Origin: an uncultured Bacilli bacterium
GTDB lineage: Bacteria; Bacillota_I; Bacilli_A; RFN20; CAG-826
Reading direction: 5' to 3'
Length of the DNA: 32,321 bases
NCBI GenBank assembly: GCA_905236395.1
Contig: CAJOPR010000075.1
Location: forward strand, 1 to 32,321
Part shown: positions 22,788 through 31,113 of the stretch, one piece after another
How positions within the stretch are numbered: position 1 is the stretch's first letter
Layout: each line of letters opens with the position of its first letter
Notes under the pieces: generated by a model
Database searches by the model: none
Seen by the model: the letters and a program-made list of their open reading frames with translations, nothing else
Told to the model about the DNA's origin: nothing
Translations under genes and position numbers: made by a program

Positions 22788-25382
22788 ATGTTAGATAAGA
22801 GATATGATCCACACAAAGTGGAAGAAGGAAAGTATGAAAATTGGAAGCAAAAAGGATATTTCACCGCGGGTGATAAATCCAAACAAGCTTTCTCTATGGT
22901 CATCCCTCCTCCAAATGTCACAGGTAAATTGCATATCGGTCATACATGTCAGACCACAATTCAAGATATCGTTGCTAGATATAAAAAGATGCAAGGATAT
23001 GATGTCTTATGGCTCCCAGGTATGGACCACGCTGGTATTGCCACTCAAGCGAAAGTTATGGAGAAACTCCGTAATAACGGAGTGGATGTCACAAAGATCA
23101 CTCGTGAAGAATTCCTAAAGGCCGCTTGGGGATGGAAAGATGAATACGCTGAAAACATCCATTCTCAATGGGCGAAAATGGGTCTTGCTTTAGATTACAC
23201 TAGGGAGAGATTTACGCTTGATGAAGGGCTCAATTATGCGGTGAGAACCGTATTTGTGTCTTTATACAATAAAGGATTAATTTATCAAGGTGAGAGAATC
23301 ATCAATTGGGATCCAGTTCAGATGACCGCTTTAAGTAATATTGAAGTCATCCACCAAGATGACCCTGGACAGATGTTCTACTTCAGATATCCAGTCGTGG
23401 GAACTGATGATGCTTTAATCGTTGCCACAACAAGACCAGAAACCATGTTCGGCGATGTCTGTGTGGTTGTTAATCCAAAAGATAAGAGATATTCCAAATA
23501 TGTTGGAAAGAAGGTTATCAATCCCGCGAATCATGAAGAACTTCCAATCATCGCTGATGAATACGTTGATATCAGTTTTGGAACTGGCGCGATGAAATGT
23601 ACACCAGCTCACGATCCTAACGACTTTATCATCGGTGAGAAATATGGTTTTCCAAAACCAATCATCTTCAACAAGAATGCCACAATGAATGAATTATGTG
23701 GCAAGTATGAAGGTTTAGATCGTTTTGAATGTCGTAAAGTCCTCGTAGAGGATATTAAGAAAGATGGCAATTTCGTGAAGATTGAAAATATCGTTCACCC
23801 AGTTGGCCATAGTGAAAGAAGCCATTGCGTAGTGGAACCAATGCTTTCCAAACAATGGTTTGTGAAGATGCGTCCTTTAGCGGATCAAGCCTTAGCTAAT
23901 CAAAAAGGTGACGGCAAAGTAGAATTTGTTCCAAAGAGATTTGAACATACATTTATCCAATGGATGGAAAATGCTGAAGACTGGTGTATTTCTCGTCAGT
24001 TGTGGTGGGGTCATAGAATTCCTGCTTATTACAATAAGCAAACTGGCGAAGTCTTAGTCAGTATGGATCCTCCAAAAGATATGGAGAATTGGGAACAAGA
24101 AAGCGATGTTCTCGATACCTGGTTCTCATCTGCCTTATGGCCATTCTCCACATTAGGCTGGCCTAATAAGACTGAAGACTTTGAAAGATACTTCCCAACT
24201 GACACGATGGTTACAGCCTATGACATCATCTTCTTCTGGGTGTCTCGTATGATTTTCCAATCCTTGGAGATGAATCACGTGAGACCGTTCAAAGAAGTGG
24301 TGATCCACGGTTTGGTGAGAGATGAGTTAGGCAGAAAGATGTCTAAGTCTCTCGGTAACGGTGTCGATCCAATTGAAGTTATCGATAAGTATGGTGCGGA
24401 TGCTTTGCGTTATTTCTTAACCACAAATGCAGCGCCTGGACAAGATATGAGATATATCGAAGAGAAGGTTATCGCAAGCTCCAATTATTTGAACAAGATT
24501 TGGAACTCTGCAAGATATGTCTTAAGCGTCCTTCCAGAAGGCTTCAAGGAAGAAGAAATTAACACAAAAGATTTATTTCCATTAGACCAATGGATTATCA
24601 ATCGTTTAGAGAAAACAATTAAGTCTGTGACTCTCAACATGGAGAAGTATGACTTCAACGCTGCGAGCAGTCACTTATATAACTTCGTCTATGACGATTT
24701 CTGCTCTCAATACTTAGAGATGAGTAAAGTCTCACTTTCATCAAATGATGAAAAAGTGAAGAATGTCACATATCAAGTATTATTCAGATGCTTGAAAGAT
24801 ATCATCTTATTAATTTATCCATACACTCCATTTATCGCTGAAGAGCTATATCAAAACCTCCCAGTGCATAAAGAATCCATTATGTTAGAAACATATCCTA
24901 AATATGATGCACATATGGTTCATGCTGCAGTGGATAAACAAATCGATGTGTTATTCTCCATCATCAGAGATGTCAGAAATTACAAGATTGAAAACAAACT
25001 AGCGCCTAACGCTAAGTTAGATTTATCTCTCAACTTAAGAATTAAGATGTTTGATGGATATGAAGCATATCTCAATAGATTCACTTTCAGTGATATCAAG
25101 CTAGTTGATGATTCTATCGTCAAAATGCGTGGTGAATTAAAGATCTATGATAACGCTGACTTATTAATCGTCAATGAAGCCGGTTTAGAGGACATTATCG
25201 CTAGAATCGATAAAGAAATCGCTGAGGAAGAAAACGAGATTGCTAGATGCCAAAAAATGCTCTCTAATCCTAATTTCGTGAGCAAAGCACCGAAAGAAAA
25301 AGTGGCACTTGAAGAAGAAAAACTCAAAACTCACCAAGAAAACTTAGCTTTGCTAAAAGAGAAGAAAAATAAAATAATGTAA
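22788..25382 (+). CDS. valS: Valyl-tRNA synthetase
   Basis: An 864-residue class I synthetase. HIGH is at 49-52 (GKLHIGHT), KMSKS at 517-521, with the editing (CP1) domain around TTRPETMFGD and the GTGAMKCTPAHDPND stretch. The C-terminal 70 residues are the usual coiled coil of charged helices (IARIDKEIAEEENE and on). It charges tRNA-Val and edits threonine. Expression depends on the T-box leader upstream. Ribosome site AGGAGG. Confidence 0.97.
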   Translation: MLDKRYDPHKVEEGKYENWKQKGYFTAGDKSKQAFSMVIPPPNVTGKLHIGHTCQTTIQDIVARYKKMQGYDVLWLPGMDHAGIATQAKVMEKLRNNGVDVTKITREEFLKAAWGWKDEYAENIHSQWAKMGLALDYTRERFTLDEGLNYAVRTVFVSLYNKGLIYQGERIINWDPVQMTALSNIEVIHQDDPGQMFYFRYPVVGTDDALIVATTRPETMFGDVCVVVNPKDKRYSKYVGKKVINPANHEELPIIADEYVDISFGTGAMKCTPAHDPNDFIIGEKYGFPKPIIFNKNATMNELCGKYEGLDRFECRKVLVEDIKKDGNFVKIENIVHPVGHSERSHCVVEPMLSKQWFVKMRPLADQALANQKGDGKVEFVPKRFEHTFIQWMENAEDWCISRQLWWGHRIPAYYNKQTGEVLVSMDPPKDMENWEQESDVLDTWFSSALWPFSTLGWPNKTEDFERYFPTDTMVTAYDIIFFWVSRMIFQSLEMNHVRPFKEVVIHGLVRDELGRKMSKSLGNGVDPIEVIDKYGADALRYFLTTNAAPGQDMRYIEEKVIASSNYLNKIWNSARYVLSVLPEGFKEEEINTKDLFPLDQWIINRLEKTIKSVTLNMEKYDFNAASSHLYNFVYDDFCSQYLEMSKVSLSSNDEKVKNVTYQVLFRCLKDIILLIYPYTPFIAEELYQNLPVHKESIMLETYPKYDAHMVHAAVDKQIDVLFSIIRDVRNYKIENKLAPNAKLDLSLNLRIKMFDGYEAYLNRFTFSDIKLVDDSIVKMRGELKIYDNADLLIVNEAGLEDIIARIDKEIAEEENEIARCQKMLSNPNFVSKAPKEKVALEEEKLKTHQENLALLKEKKNKIM

Positions 25383-25408
25383 ATTTTGTGCGAAAAAATC
25401 GCAATTGT

Positions 25409-25440
25409 CCCCCTTATGTATAGTGTAAGGGGGATTTTAT
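25409..25440 (+). terminator. Hairpin: valS terminator and cover of the next ribosome site
   Basis: CCCCCTTA (25409-25416) pairs with TAAGGGGG (25426-25433), 9-base loop, followed by ATTTTATT. The AAGGGGGA arm is also the only ribosome site for the ATG at 25442, 8 bases away. Confidence 0.7.
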
Positions 25441-25441
25441 T

Positions 25442-25624
25442 ATGAAATATGAAATCTTAACGAAAAACGAGTGCGATTCTCATCTAGTTGGCGAAGGAAT
25501 TACATTAGCCGCAGTGATGGCTATTGCAGCAATTGCTGTTATGGCGGTGGTGGTCTACCGTTTATTTATGTCTGGTAAAGGCACCGCAGCGATACCGGGT
25601 GGCTTTAAGTTCACTTGGGAGTAA
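25442..25624 (+). CDS. Unknown 60-residue hydrophobic peptide
   Basis: Not a family I recognise. Residues 1-18 are polar with one Cys (MKYEILTKNECDSHLVGE), residues 19-44 form one hydrophobic helix rich in Ala, Val, Ile and Met, and the tail reads SGKGTAAIPGGFKFTWE. The polar N-part followed by GEG and a hydrophobic core is reminiscent of leader-core bacteriocin peptides, but the usual GG/GA cleavage pair is not clean. It could equally be a single-span membrane protein. The start has AAGGGGGA, buried in the hairpin at 25409-25433. The next gene, radC, has its ribosome site inside this gene's last codons, so the two are one unit. Confidence 0.6.
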   Translation: MKYEILTKNECDSHLVGEGITLAAVMAIAAIAVMAVVVYRLFMSGKGTAAIPGGFKFTWE

Positions 25625-25627
25625 CCT

Positions 25628-26314
25628 TTGAGCAAGATAAAAGATTTACCAGAGCTAGATAGACCCAGAGAAAAGGCCATTAGATATGGCATAGAATCAT
25701 TATCAGATTATGAACTTCTTTCTATATTAATAGGATCGGGTTCTTTAAACTGTTCTGCGAACGATATAGCTTACGCTATGTTGAACGATCATGGAGGTCT
25801 ATCCAGCCTTATAAAAGTGCCTTATACTGAGCTACTTCATTACAAAGGAATGGGTAGCTTTAAAGCGATTAAGATTATCGCCGCTTTTGAGATTGCGAAA
25901 CGGTGTCAGGAGAAAGGAGATAATTCCATTCAAAAGATTGTTTCTCCAGAACAATTGTTTGAACGATATCGACTAAGAATTACCTCAAATTCTGACCAGG
26001 AAATCATGTATCTAGTTATCCTCAATAAAAAGAGAGAAATTATTCATGAAACAACTATATTCAAAGGCACAAAGAGTAGTGTAAATTATTCCATCCATAA
26101 TGTCATCCAAAAAGTGCTTATCAACTCTGGCAAATATTTCTATGTCATTCATAACCATCCAAGCGGAGATATCACCCCATCAAAAGATGACTTATTCTTC
26201 ACGGAAACGTTACGAAGTGAGTGTCGAAAATTTGAGATAAAACTGCTCGATCATTTGATAATATCAACCAAGGGATTTTTCTCTTTTAACGAGTCGGAAA
26301 AATACGTGTTCTAA
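25628..26314 (+). CDS. radC: RadC family JAB/MPN+ protein
   Basis: A 228-residue UPF0758 protein. The helix-hairpin-helix region is LDRPREKAIRYGIESLSDYELL and HYKGMGSFKAIKI; the JAMM metal site is HNHPSGDITPSKDD near the end, all zinc ligands kept. The C-terminus is short. Starts with TTG at 25628; GGGAG (25617-25621) lies 6 bases upstream inside the previous gene. The biochemical role of RadC is still not settled in the family, with links to DNA repair and mobile DNA. No mobile element adjoins it. Confidence 0.9.
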   Translation: MSKIKDLPELDRPREKAIRYGIESLSDYELLSILIGSGSLNCSANDIAYAMLNDHGGLSSLIKVPYTELLHYKGMGSFKAIKIIAAFEIAKRCQEKGDNSIQKIVSPEQLFERYRLRITSNSDQEIMYLVILNKKREIIHETTIFKGTKSSVNYSIHNVIQKVLINSGKYFYVIHNHPSGDITPSKDDLFFTETLRSECRKFEIKLLDHLIISTKGFFSFNESEKYVF

Positions 26315-26332
26315 AAGTTTTTGAAAAAATGT

Positions 26333-26362
26333 TTGACCGTTATTTATAACTTTTGTTATATT
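26333..26362 (+). promoter_or_regulatory. rplU operon promoter
   Basis: TTGACC (26333-26338), 18-base spacer, TATATT (26357-26362); leader begins near 26369. Confidence 0.7.
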
Positions 26363-26368
26363 AATAAC

Positions 26369-26460
26369 GTTGTCGCCTCACTAGCTACAACCGCATAGAG
26401 AAGGTTCTACAAAACCTATTAAGGTTACCTTAATAGCGAGTCCTTAGTGAATCTAATTTA
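26369..26460 (+). promoter_or_regulatory. L21 ribosomal-protein leader RNA
   Basis: About 90 bases with several pairings (TATTAAGG/CCTTAATA among them) and a GTTGTCGCCTC start directly before rplU, where Firmicutes carry the L21 leader that binds L21 for autoregulation. Position and style match; fold not computed. Confidence 0.65.
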
Positions 26461-26472
26461 AGGAGGGACATT

Positions 26473-26778
26473 ATGTACGCAATTATCGAAACTGGTGGTA
26501 AACAAGTCCGTGTTGAAGTCGGTAGCAAAATCTACGTTGAAAAACTAGAAGCCGAAGTCGGTTCTACCATCACAATCGACAAAGTTCTCTTAGTCGGAGA
26601 CAAGTCTGTCAAAGTCGGTACCCCATATGTTGAAGGTGCTAAAGTGACAGCTAAAGTCGAAAAGCAAGGATTAAATAGAAAAATCCGTGTCTTCAAGTAC
26701 AAGAGCAAAGCAAATGAGCACAAGACCATCGGTCATCGTCAACCATATACTTGCTTAGTTATTGAAAGCATCAAGTAA
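26473..26778 (+). CDS. rplU: 50S ribosomal protein L21
   Basis: A 101-residue protein. [17 protein letters not shown] at the start and [17 protein letters not shown] at the end are the family marks. First gene of the L21-Prp-L27 operon. Ribosome site AAGGAGGG. The leader upstream is probably an L21 autoregulatory site. Confidence 0.97.
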   Translation: MYAIIETGGKQVRVEVGSKIYVEKLEAEVGSTITIDKVLLVGDKSVKVGTPYVEGAKVTAKVEKQGLNRKIRVFKYKSKANEHKTIGHRQPYTCLVIESIK

Positions 26779-26780
26779 TC

Positions 26781-27083
26781 ATGATTAAAGTTTTAATCAA
26801 AAAAGAAGAAAAGTTTGTTTCCTTAAAGGTTACAGGACATGCGAATAGTGCACCACATGGTGAAGACCTCGTATGTGCCGCTGTTAGTTCCGTCATCACT
26901 GGTGGACTAAACAGCCTCGAACATCCCGAAGACTTCGCGATTGTTCTTAAGGAAGGTAATGCTTCCGTGGAAGCTAAAAAAGACGTTTCTTCTCATGATG
27001 AAGTTGTCCTAGAAACAATCATCACTGGTCTAAAGACCATTGCTGAAGGAAATGACAAATTCATCACCATCAAAAATCTTTAG
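26781..27083 (+). CDS. prp: Ribosomal-processing cysteine protease Prp
   Basis: A 100-residue YsxB-family protein. The catalytic pair is His20 and Cys32 in [19 protein letters not shown], the same 12-residue spacing as in known Prp. It removes the N-terminal extension of L27, a required step in Firmicutes. It starts 2 bases after rplU, without a clear ribosome site, and is likely coupled to it. The substrate rpmA is the next gene. Confidence 0.95.
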   Translation: MIKVLIKKEEKFVSLKVTGHANSAPHGEDLVCAAVSSVITGGLNSLEHPEDFAIVLKEGNASVEAKKDVSSHDEVVLETIITGLKTIAEGNDKFITIKNL

Positions 27084-27099
27084 AAAGGAAGTCGTCGTT

Positions 27100-27387
27100 A
27101 TGATGTTTAAATTAAATCTACAACTCTTCGCATCTAAAAAAGGTGTTGGTTCTACTAAAAACGGTCGTGATTCCGCTGGTCGTCGTCTAGGAGCAAAAGT
27201 CGCTGATGGACAATATTGCCACTGCGGTTCCATTATTTATCGTCAAAGAGGAACCAGAATTTATCCAGGGGAAAACACCAAGAGAGGTAAAGATGACACA
27301 ATCTTTGCTACAGCCTCAGGTGTAGTTCGTTATGAACGCCTCGGTAAAGATCGTACTTGTGTGAGAGTTGTTGTCGCTAGCAAATAA
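27100..27387 (+). CDS. rpmA: 50S ribosomal protein L27 with Prp-cleaved extension
   Basis: A 95-residue protein. The N-terminal extension [11 protein letters not shown] precedes [20 protein letters not shown], the body of L27. The extension is the Firmicutes type (usual LNLQFFA) that Prp removes; the first F of the FF pair is Leu here. The open frame extends 20 codons upstream into prp; start 27100 follows AAAGGAA at 27084-27090. ATG 27103 is a second choice. L27 sits at the peptidyl-transferase centre. Confidence 0.96.
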   Translation: MMFKLNLQLFASKKGVGSTKNGRDSAGRRLGAKVADGQYCHCGSIIYRQRGTRIYPGENTKRGKDDTIFATASGVVRYERLGKDRTCVRVVVASK

Positions 27388-27404
27388 GCGATAATAATTG
27401 AAAG

Positions 27405-27435
27405 AAAGACCACTTAGTTGTGGTCTTTTTCTTTT
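27405..27435 (+). terminator. rpmA terminator
   Basis: AAAGACCAC (27405-27413), loop TTAGTT, GTGGTCTTT (27420-27428), then TTCTTTTT. Confidence 0.9.
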
Positions 27436-27443
27436 TGCTTATA

Positions 27444-27449
27444 TATAAT
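27444..27449 (+). promoter_or_regulatory. -10 box for the glycosyltransferase-obg unit
   Basis: TATAAT 19 bases before the ATG at 27469; -35 not evident; ribosome site weak (TAGG). Confidence 0.4.
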
Positions 27450-27468
27450 ATAACTAGGTACTATTTTT

Positions 27469-28428
27469 ATGAAAAAAATCTCTCTTGTTATCCCTATGTA
27501 CAATGAGGAACCGATGGTTTCTCTTCTTATTGCCACTTTAAAAGAAAAAGTCCTCAGTGTTTTGAAAGATAAATACGCTTTTGAAATTGTGGCTCTTAAT
27601 GATGGAAGTAAGGACAAAACATTAGAGCTTCTTCAAGAAGAACAAAAAGAGTGCCCAGAATTAGTAATTGTTGATTTAAGCAGAAACTGGGGACAAGAAC
27701 CAGCGGTCAGAGCGGGATTATTAACCGCGACTGGTGATTGTGTTATTCCAATGGACGCTGATTTACAAGATCCACCAGAAGTTATTCCTCTCATGGTCAA
27801 GATGTGGGAAGACGGATTTGAAGTGGTTAACGCTGTGAGGGTTTCCAGAAAGAGTGATACCTCATTTAAGAGAGATTCCGCTGGATTCTTTTATAGGTAT
27901 TTAGATAAGATTTCACCTAAGGTGAAGATACCAGGTAACGTCAATAACTTCCGTTTGATTGATAGACGTGTTGTTGATGAAGTAAACGCCCTCAGTGAAT
28001 CTAACCGTGTCTTGAGAGTGGAAATCCCATTTGTCGGCTTCAAAACAGGAGCGGTGGAGATTGTTAGAGCCAAGAGAGCGAAAGGTGAATCTCATTATCC
28101 ATTATCAGCGATGGTGAACTTAGCCAAGAACTCCATCGTTAACATTTCTGTTAAACCATTAGATATCGGTTTGAAGATTGCTTTATGTTTAGCCATCTTC
28201 TTCTGCTTATCTGGAATCGTTGAATTAGTGATGTTCATTTTGAGACTCACAAGTGTTTTCAATATTGGTGATTTAGCATTATGGGCTTGGTTAGTGATTA
28301 ACGTCATTTTATTCGTTGGAACATTAATCACAACTGTTCTAGCAGTGCAATCCCTATACATCGGCAAGATCAGCGAAGAAAGTGCTCATAAACCAAGCGT
28401 TATTATTAGGGAAGTAATTAGGAAATAA
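27469..28428 (+). CDS. Family 2 glycosyltransferase, polyprenyl-phosphate type
   Basis: A 319-residue protein of the GtrB/CsbB/DPM-like group: VIPMYNEE, NDGSKDKT, SRNWGQEPAVRAGL, MDADLQDPPE (metal-binding DxD) and RAKRAKGESHYPL near the membrane. Two C-terminal helices (about 233-255 and 265-292) anchor it. It likely transfers hexose from a nucleotide sugar to undecaprenyl phosphate for surface glycan making. The sugar is not readable. It is 3 bases ahead of obg, with which it is likely co-transcribed. Confidence 0.9.
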   Translation: MKKISLVIPMYNEEPMVSLLIATLKEKVLSVLKDKYAFEIVALNDGSKDKTLELLQEEQKECPELVIVDLSRNWGQEPAVRAGLLTATGDCVIPMDADLQDPPEVIPLMVKMWEDGFEVVNAVRVSRKSDTSFKRDSAGFFYRYLDKISPKVKIPGNVNNFRLIDRRVVDEVNALSESNRVLRVEIPFVGFKTGAVEIVRAKRAKGESHYPLSAMVNLAKNSIVNISVKPLDIGLKIALCLAIFFCLSGIVELVMFILRLTSVFNIGDLALWAWLVINVILFVGTLITTVLAVQSLYIGKISEESAHKPSVIIREVIRK

Positions 28429-28431
28429 ACT

Positions 28432-29709
28432 ATGTTTATAGATCGTGCAGTTATCGAAGTCAGGAGCGGAAAAGGTGGCGATGGCGCCATTGCCTTTTTA
28501 CGTGAAAAATTCGTTCCTAAAGGCGGTCCTGCTGGAGGTAATGGTGGTAGAGGCGCTTCTATCTTTTTAAGAGCCAACTCTCACATCAATACCTTATTCA
28601 ATTTCCGTCACAGTAAAGCCTTTATCGGTGATGATGGTGAAAAAGGTGGAATTAAAAACCAATTTGGCAAATACGCTACTGATGTCATCGTTGATGTCCC
28701 AGTTGGAACTGTTGTCTTTGAAGAAGAAGGCCACAAGTTCTTAGGAGACTTAAACGAAGATGGCAAAATCATCAGGGTCGCCAAAGGCGGTCGTGGTGGT
28801 AGAGGTAACTCTGCATTTAAGAGTTCCACCAATAGAGCTCCAAAGATTGCTGAGAATGGCGAACCGGGGGAAAGAAAGAGATTAATTTTAGAATTAAAAT
28901 TATTAGCCGATGTCGGTTTAGTGGGATTCCCAAGCGTTGGCAAGTCCACATTGTTATCCGTGGTTTCATCTGCTAGACCAGAAATCGCTGATTACCCATT
29001 CACCACAATCATTCCTAACTTAGGTGTGGTTTCTGTTAAAGATGGTCGTTCATTCGTGATGGCGGATCTTCCTGGACTTATTGAAGGTGCCCACCAAGGT
29101 AAAGGACTTGGCTTACAGTTCCTAAGACACATTGAAAGATGCAGAGTCATCATTCATATGGTGGATATGGGCAATTCTGGCAGAGATCCAGTCAATGATT
29201 ACAAAGTAATCAATAATGAACTTAAGACCTATGGTTTTGGTTTAGATAAGAGACCTTATATCATCCTTGCTAGCAAGATGGATGAAGAAGGCGCTGAAGA
29301 GAGATTAAAAGAATTTAAAAAGCACATTAAAGAGCAAATCATTCCAATTTCTGCATTAACAGAAGAAGGAATTGAAGAAGCGATGTTTAAGTGTGCTGAT
29401 TTATTAGAGAAAACTCCATTATTCCCACTTTATAGTGAGGATAGTGAAGAACTCGATACCAAAGTATATGAATTACCAGAAGAAGAGAAACCTTTCTCTA
29501 TTGAGAAAGTTAAAGCTCACGAATACCATATTATCGGTGATCAAATTGTAAAATTCTACCGCATGACCAACATCTCCACAGATGAAGGTATGATGGTGTT
29601 AATGACTAGATTAAGAAAGCTAAGAGTTGATGATGAACTCGAAAAGATGGGAGCGGAAGATGGTGACATCGTCTGGTTGGACGATTTCTCATTTGAGTAT
29701 GTGAGATAG
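28432..29709 (+). CDS. obg: Ribosome-assembly GTPase Obg
   Basis: A 425-residue protein in three domains: the Gly-rich Obg fold (GGPAGGNGGRG and GGRGGRGNSAFKSS), the GTPase (GFPSVGKSTLL, DLPGLIEGAHQGKGLG) and a C-terminal OCT domain (about 340-425, ending WLDDFSFEYV). Acts in 50S assembly and stress response. Ribosome site AGGAAA inside the previous gene's end. Confidence 0.96.
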   Translation: MFIDRAVIEVRSGKGGDGAIAFLREKFVPKGGPAGGNGGRGASIFLRANSHINTLFNFRHSKAFIGDDGEKGGIKNQFGKYATDVIVDVPVGTVVFEEEGHKFLGDLNEDGKIIRVAKGGRGGRGNSAFKSSTNRAPKIAENGEPGERKRLILELKLLADVGLVGFPSVGKSTLLSVVSSARPEIADYPFTTIIPNLGVVSVKDGRSFVMADLPGLIEGAHQGKGLGLQFLRHIERCRVIIHMVDMGNSGRDPVNDYKVINNELKTYGFGLDKRPYIILASKMDEEGAEERLKEFKKHIKEQIIPISALTEEGIEEAMFKCADLLEKTPLFPLYSEDSEELDTKVYELPEEEKPFSIEKVKAHEYHIIGDQIVKFYRMTNISTDEGMMVLMTRLRKLRVDDELEKMGAEDGDIVWLDDFSFEYVR

Positions 29710-29710
29710 T

Positions 29711-30448
29711 ATGAAGTTAGAACAATATTTAGATGTCATTGTGAAATTCCTTCAAGACTACTTGGAAAAGACACACGCCAAAGGATATGTTTTAGGCTTG
29801 TCCGGTGGTGTTGATTCTTCCTTAGTGGCTGCTTTAACAAGAAAAGCAGTTGGTAAAGAGAAACTCATGTGTCTCATGATGCCTATTCAAAGCCATCCAA
29901 GCGATTTAGAAGACGCTATTAAAGTTGCAGAAGCGTTAGATGTCCGTTATTTAATCCTTGATGGTGAGAAATCCTTTGAAGAAACTGTGAAACAGTTTGC
30001 GGATCAAGATGTCAACTTAGATAAGCTCTCATTATCTAATTTAAAAGTACGTATACGCATGACCATGCTATACGCATATGGACAAGCTCATGGATATTTA
30101 GTGCTCGGCACTGATAATATGGATGAGAGATATACCGGTTACTTCACCAAATATGGTGATGGCGCCGCTGATCTCTTGCCAATTACCAAACTCACCAAAG
30201 GTGAAGTCGTGGAAGCCGCGAAGATATTAGGCGTCCCATGTTCCTTGGCTGAGAGAGTTCCAACAGCCGGTCTATTTGAAGGCCAAACCGATGAAAAAGA
30301 AATGGGTGTTTCTTATAAAGATTTAGATGATTTCCTTCTAGGAAAGAAAGTGGCTCTAGAAGCGGAAGAGAGAATTAAACATCTCCACAGAGTCAGTGAG
30401 CATAAGAGAGCCCCAATTCCTGAACCTGAGGAGTTTATTAGAGATTGA
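29711..30448 (+). CDS. nadE: NH3-dependent NAD+ synthetase
   Basis: A 245-residue protein. PP-loop SGGVDSSLVAAL (about 31), GTDNMDERYTGYFTKYGDGAADL and LPITKLTKGEV are the marks. It makes NAD+ from nicotinate adenine dinucleotide with ammonia; the glutaminase domain is absent. Begins one base after the obg stop. Ends TGA. A small membrane peptide ORF follows one base later. Confidence 0.95.
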   Translation: MKLEQYLDVIVKFLQDYLEKTHAKGYVLGLSGGVDSSLVAALTRKAVGKEKLMCLMMPIQSHPSDLEDAIKVAEALDVRYLILDGEKSFEETVKQFADQDVNLDKLSLSNLKVRIRMTMLYAYGQAHGYLVLGTDNMDERYTGYFTKYGDGAADLLPITKLTKGEVVEAAKILGVPCSLAERVPTAGLFEGQTDEKEMGVSYKDLDDFLLGKKVALEAEERIKHLHRVSEHKRAPIPEPEEFIRD

Positions 30449-30449
30449 T

Positions 30450-30545
30450 ATGAAACGTAAAAGTGACGCTATATTAATCGCTGGCTTAGTATCCGCAGTG
30501 TTAACAATCGGATTTATCGTGTTATTTATTCTCATTTATCGATAG
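30450..30545 (+). CDS. 31-residue single-span membrane peptide
   Basis: Reads MKRKSDAILIAGLV and then a hydrophobic helix ending LFILIYR, with TAG at 30543-30545. A positive N-terminus (KRK) and one helix of about 23 residues suggest a small integral membrane protein with the N-end inside. The gene fills the nadE-ruvA gap, starting one base after the nadE stop, with AGAGAT or GAGGAG upstream; its stop overlaps the AGGAGG of ruvA. No known family recognised. Confidence 0.5.
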   Translation: MKRKSDAILIAGLVSAVLTIGFIVLFILIYR

Positions 30546-30556
30546 GAGGGAAAGAT

Positions 30557-31111
30557 ATGATTTATAGTCTCAGAGGCAAAGTATTCGCTAAAGACGGTGA
30601 TACCGTTATCGTTGATGTCCATGATGTTGGATATCAAGTTTTAGTCAGTCATATTAATGACTATGAAGAGGGCCAAGAAGTCCTTTTATATACCTACAAC
30701 GTCGTCAGAGAAGACGAGCAATATCTTGTTGGTTTTTCATCATTAGATGAAAAGTCAGTGTTCTTATCCCTCATCAAAGTCAAAGGTTTAGGTCCTAAGA
30801 GCGCAATCGGCGCACTTAGCTCAACAACCCCACAAGAGGTCGTTAATGCCATTGCTAGTAATAATGTTGCTTACCTTAAGAAACTCCCTGGTATCGGCGC
30901 AAAAGCGGCCGCGCAAATCATTTTGGATCTCAAGGGTCAACTAACCGGTGGTGAAAAAGGTGATCCAACCGTATATGATGAAGTTTATGAAGCTCTTAAA
31001 GGCCTTGGATTTAAAGGTGCTGCTATCGATAGAGTTTTAGCCACAATTAATGAGCCAGGAGCAAGCGCGGAAGAGATTCTCCGCTTAGCGCTTAATAAAT
31101 TAAGGAAATAA
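30557..31111 (+). CDS. ruvA: Holliday-junction DNA helicase subunit RuvA
   Basis: A 184-residue protein: OB-fold start (MIYSLRGKVFA), helix-hairpin-helix motifs KVKGLGPKSAIGAL and KLPGIGAKAAAQIILDLKG, and a C-terminal helical domain. Works with RuvB in branch migration. Ribosome site TAGGAGGG. It precedes ruvB by 2 bases. Confidence 0.96.
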   Translation: MIYSLRGKVFAKDGDTVIVDVHDVGYQVLVSHINDYEEGQEVLLYTYNVVREDEQYLVGFSSLDEKSVFLSLIKVKGLGPKSAIGALSSTTPQEVVNAIASNNVAYLKKLPGIGAKAAAQIILDLKGQLTGGEKGDPTVYDEVYEALKGLGFKGAAIDRVLATINEPGASAEEILRLALNKLRK

Positions 31112-31113
31112 TT

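Noticed and set aside
27040-27099. 20-codon upstream extension of L27
   Set aside because: It overlaps prp in another frame; the ribosome site AAAGGAA and the known extension MxFKLNLQ place the start at 27100.
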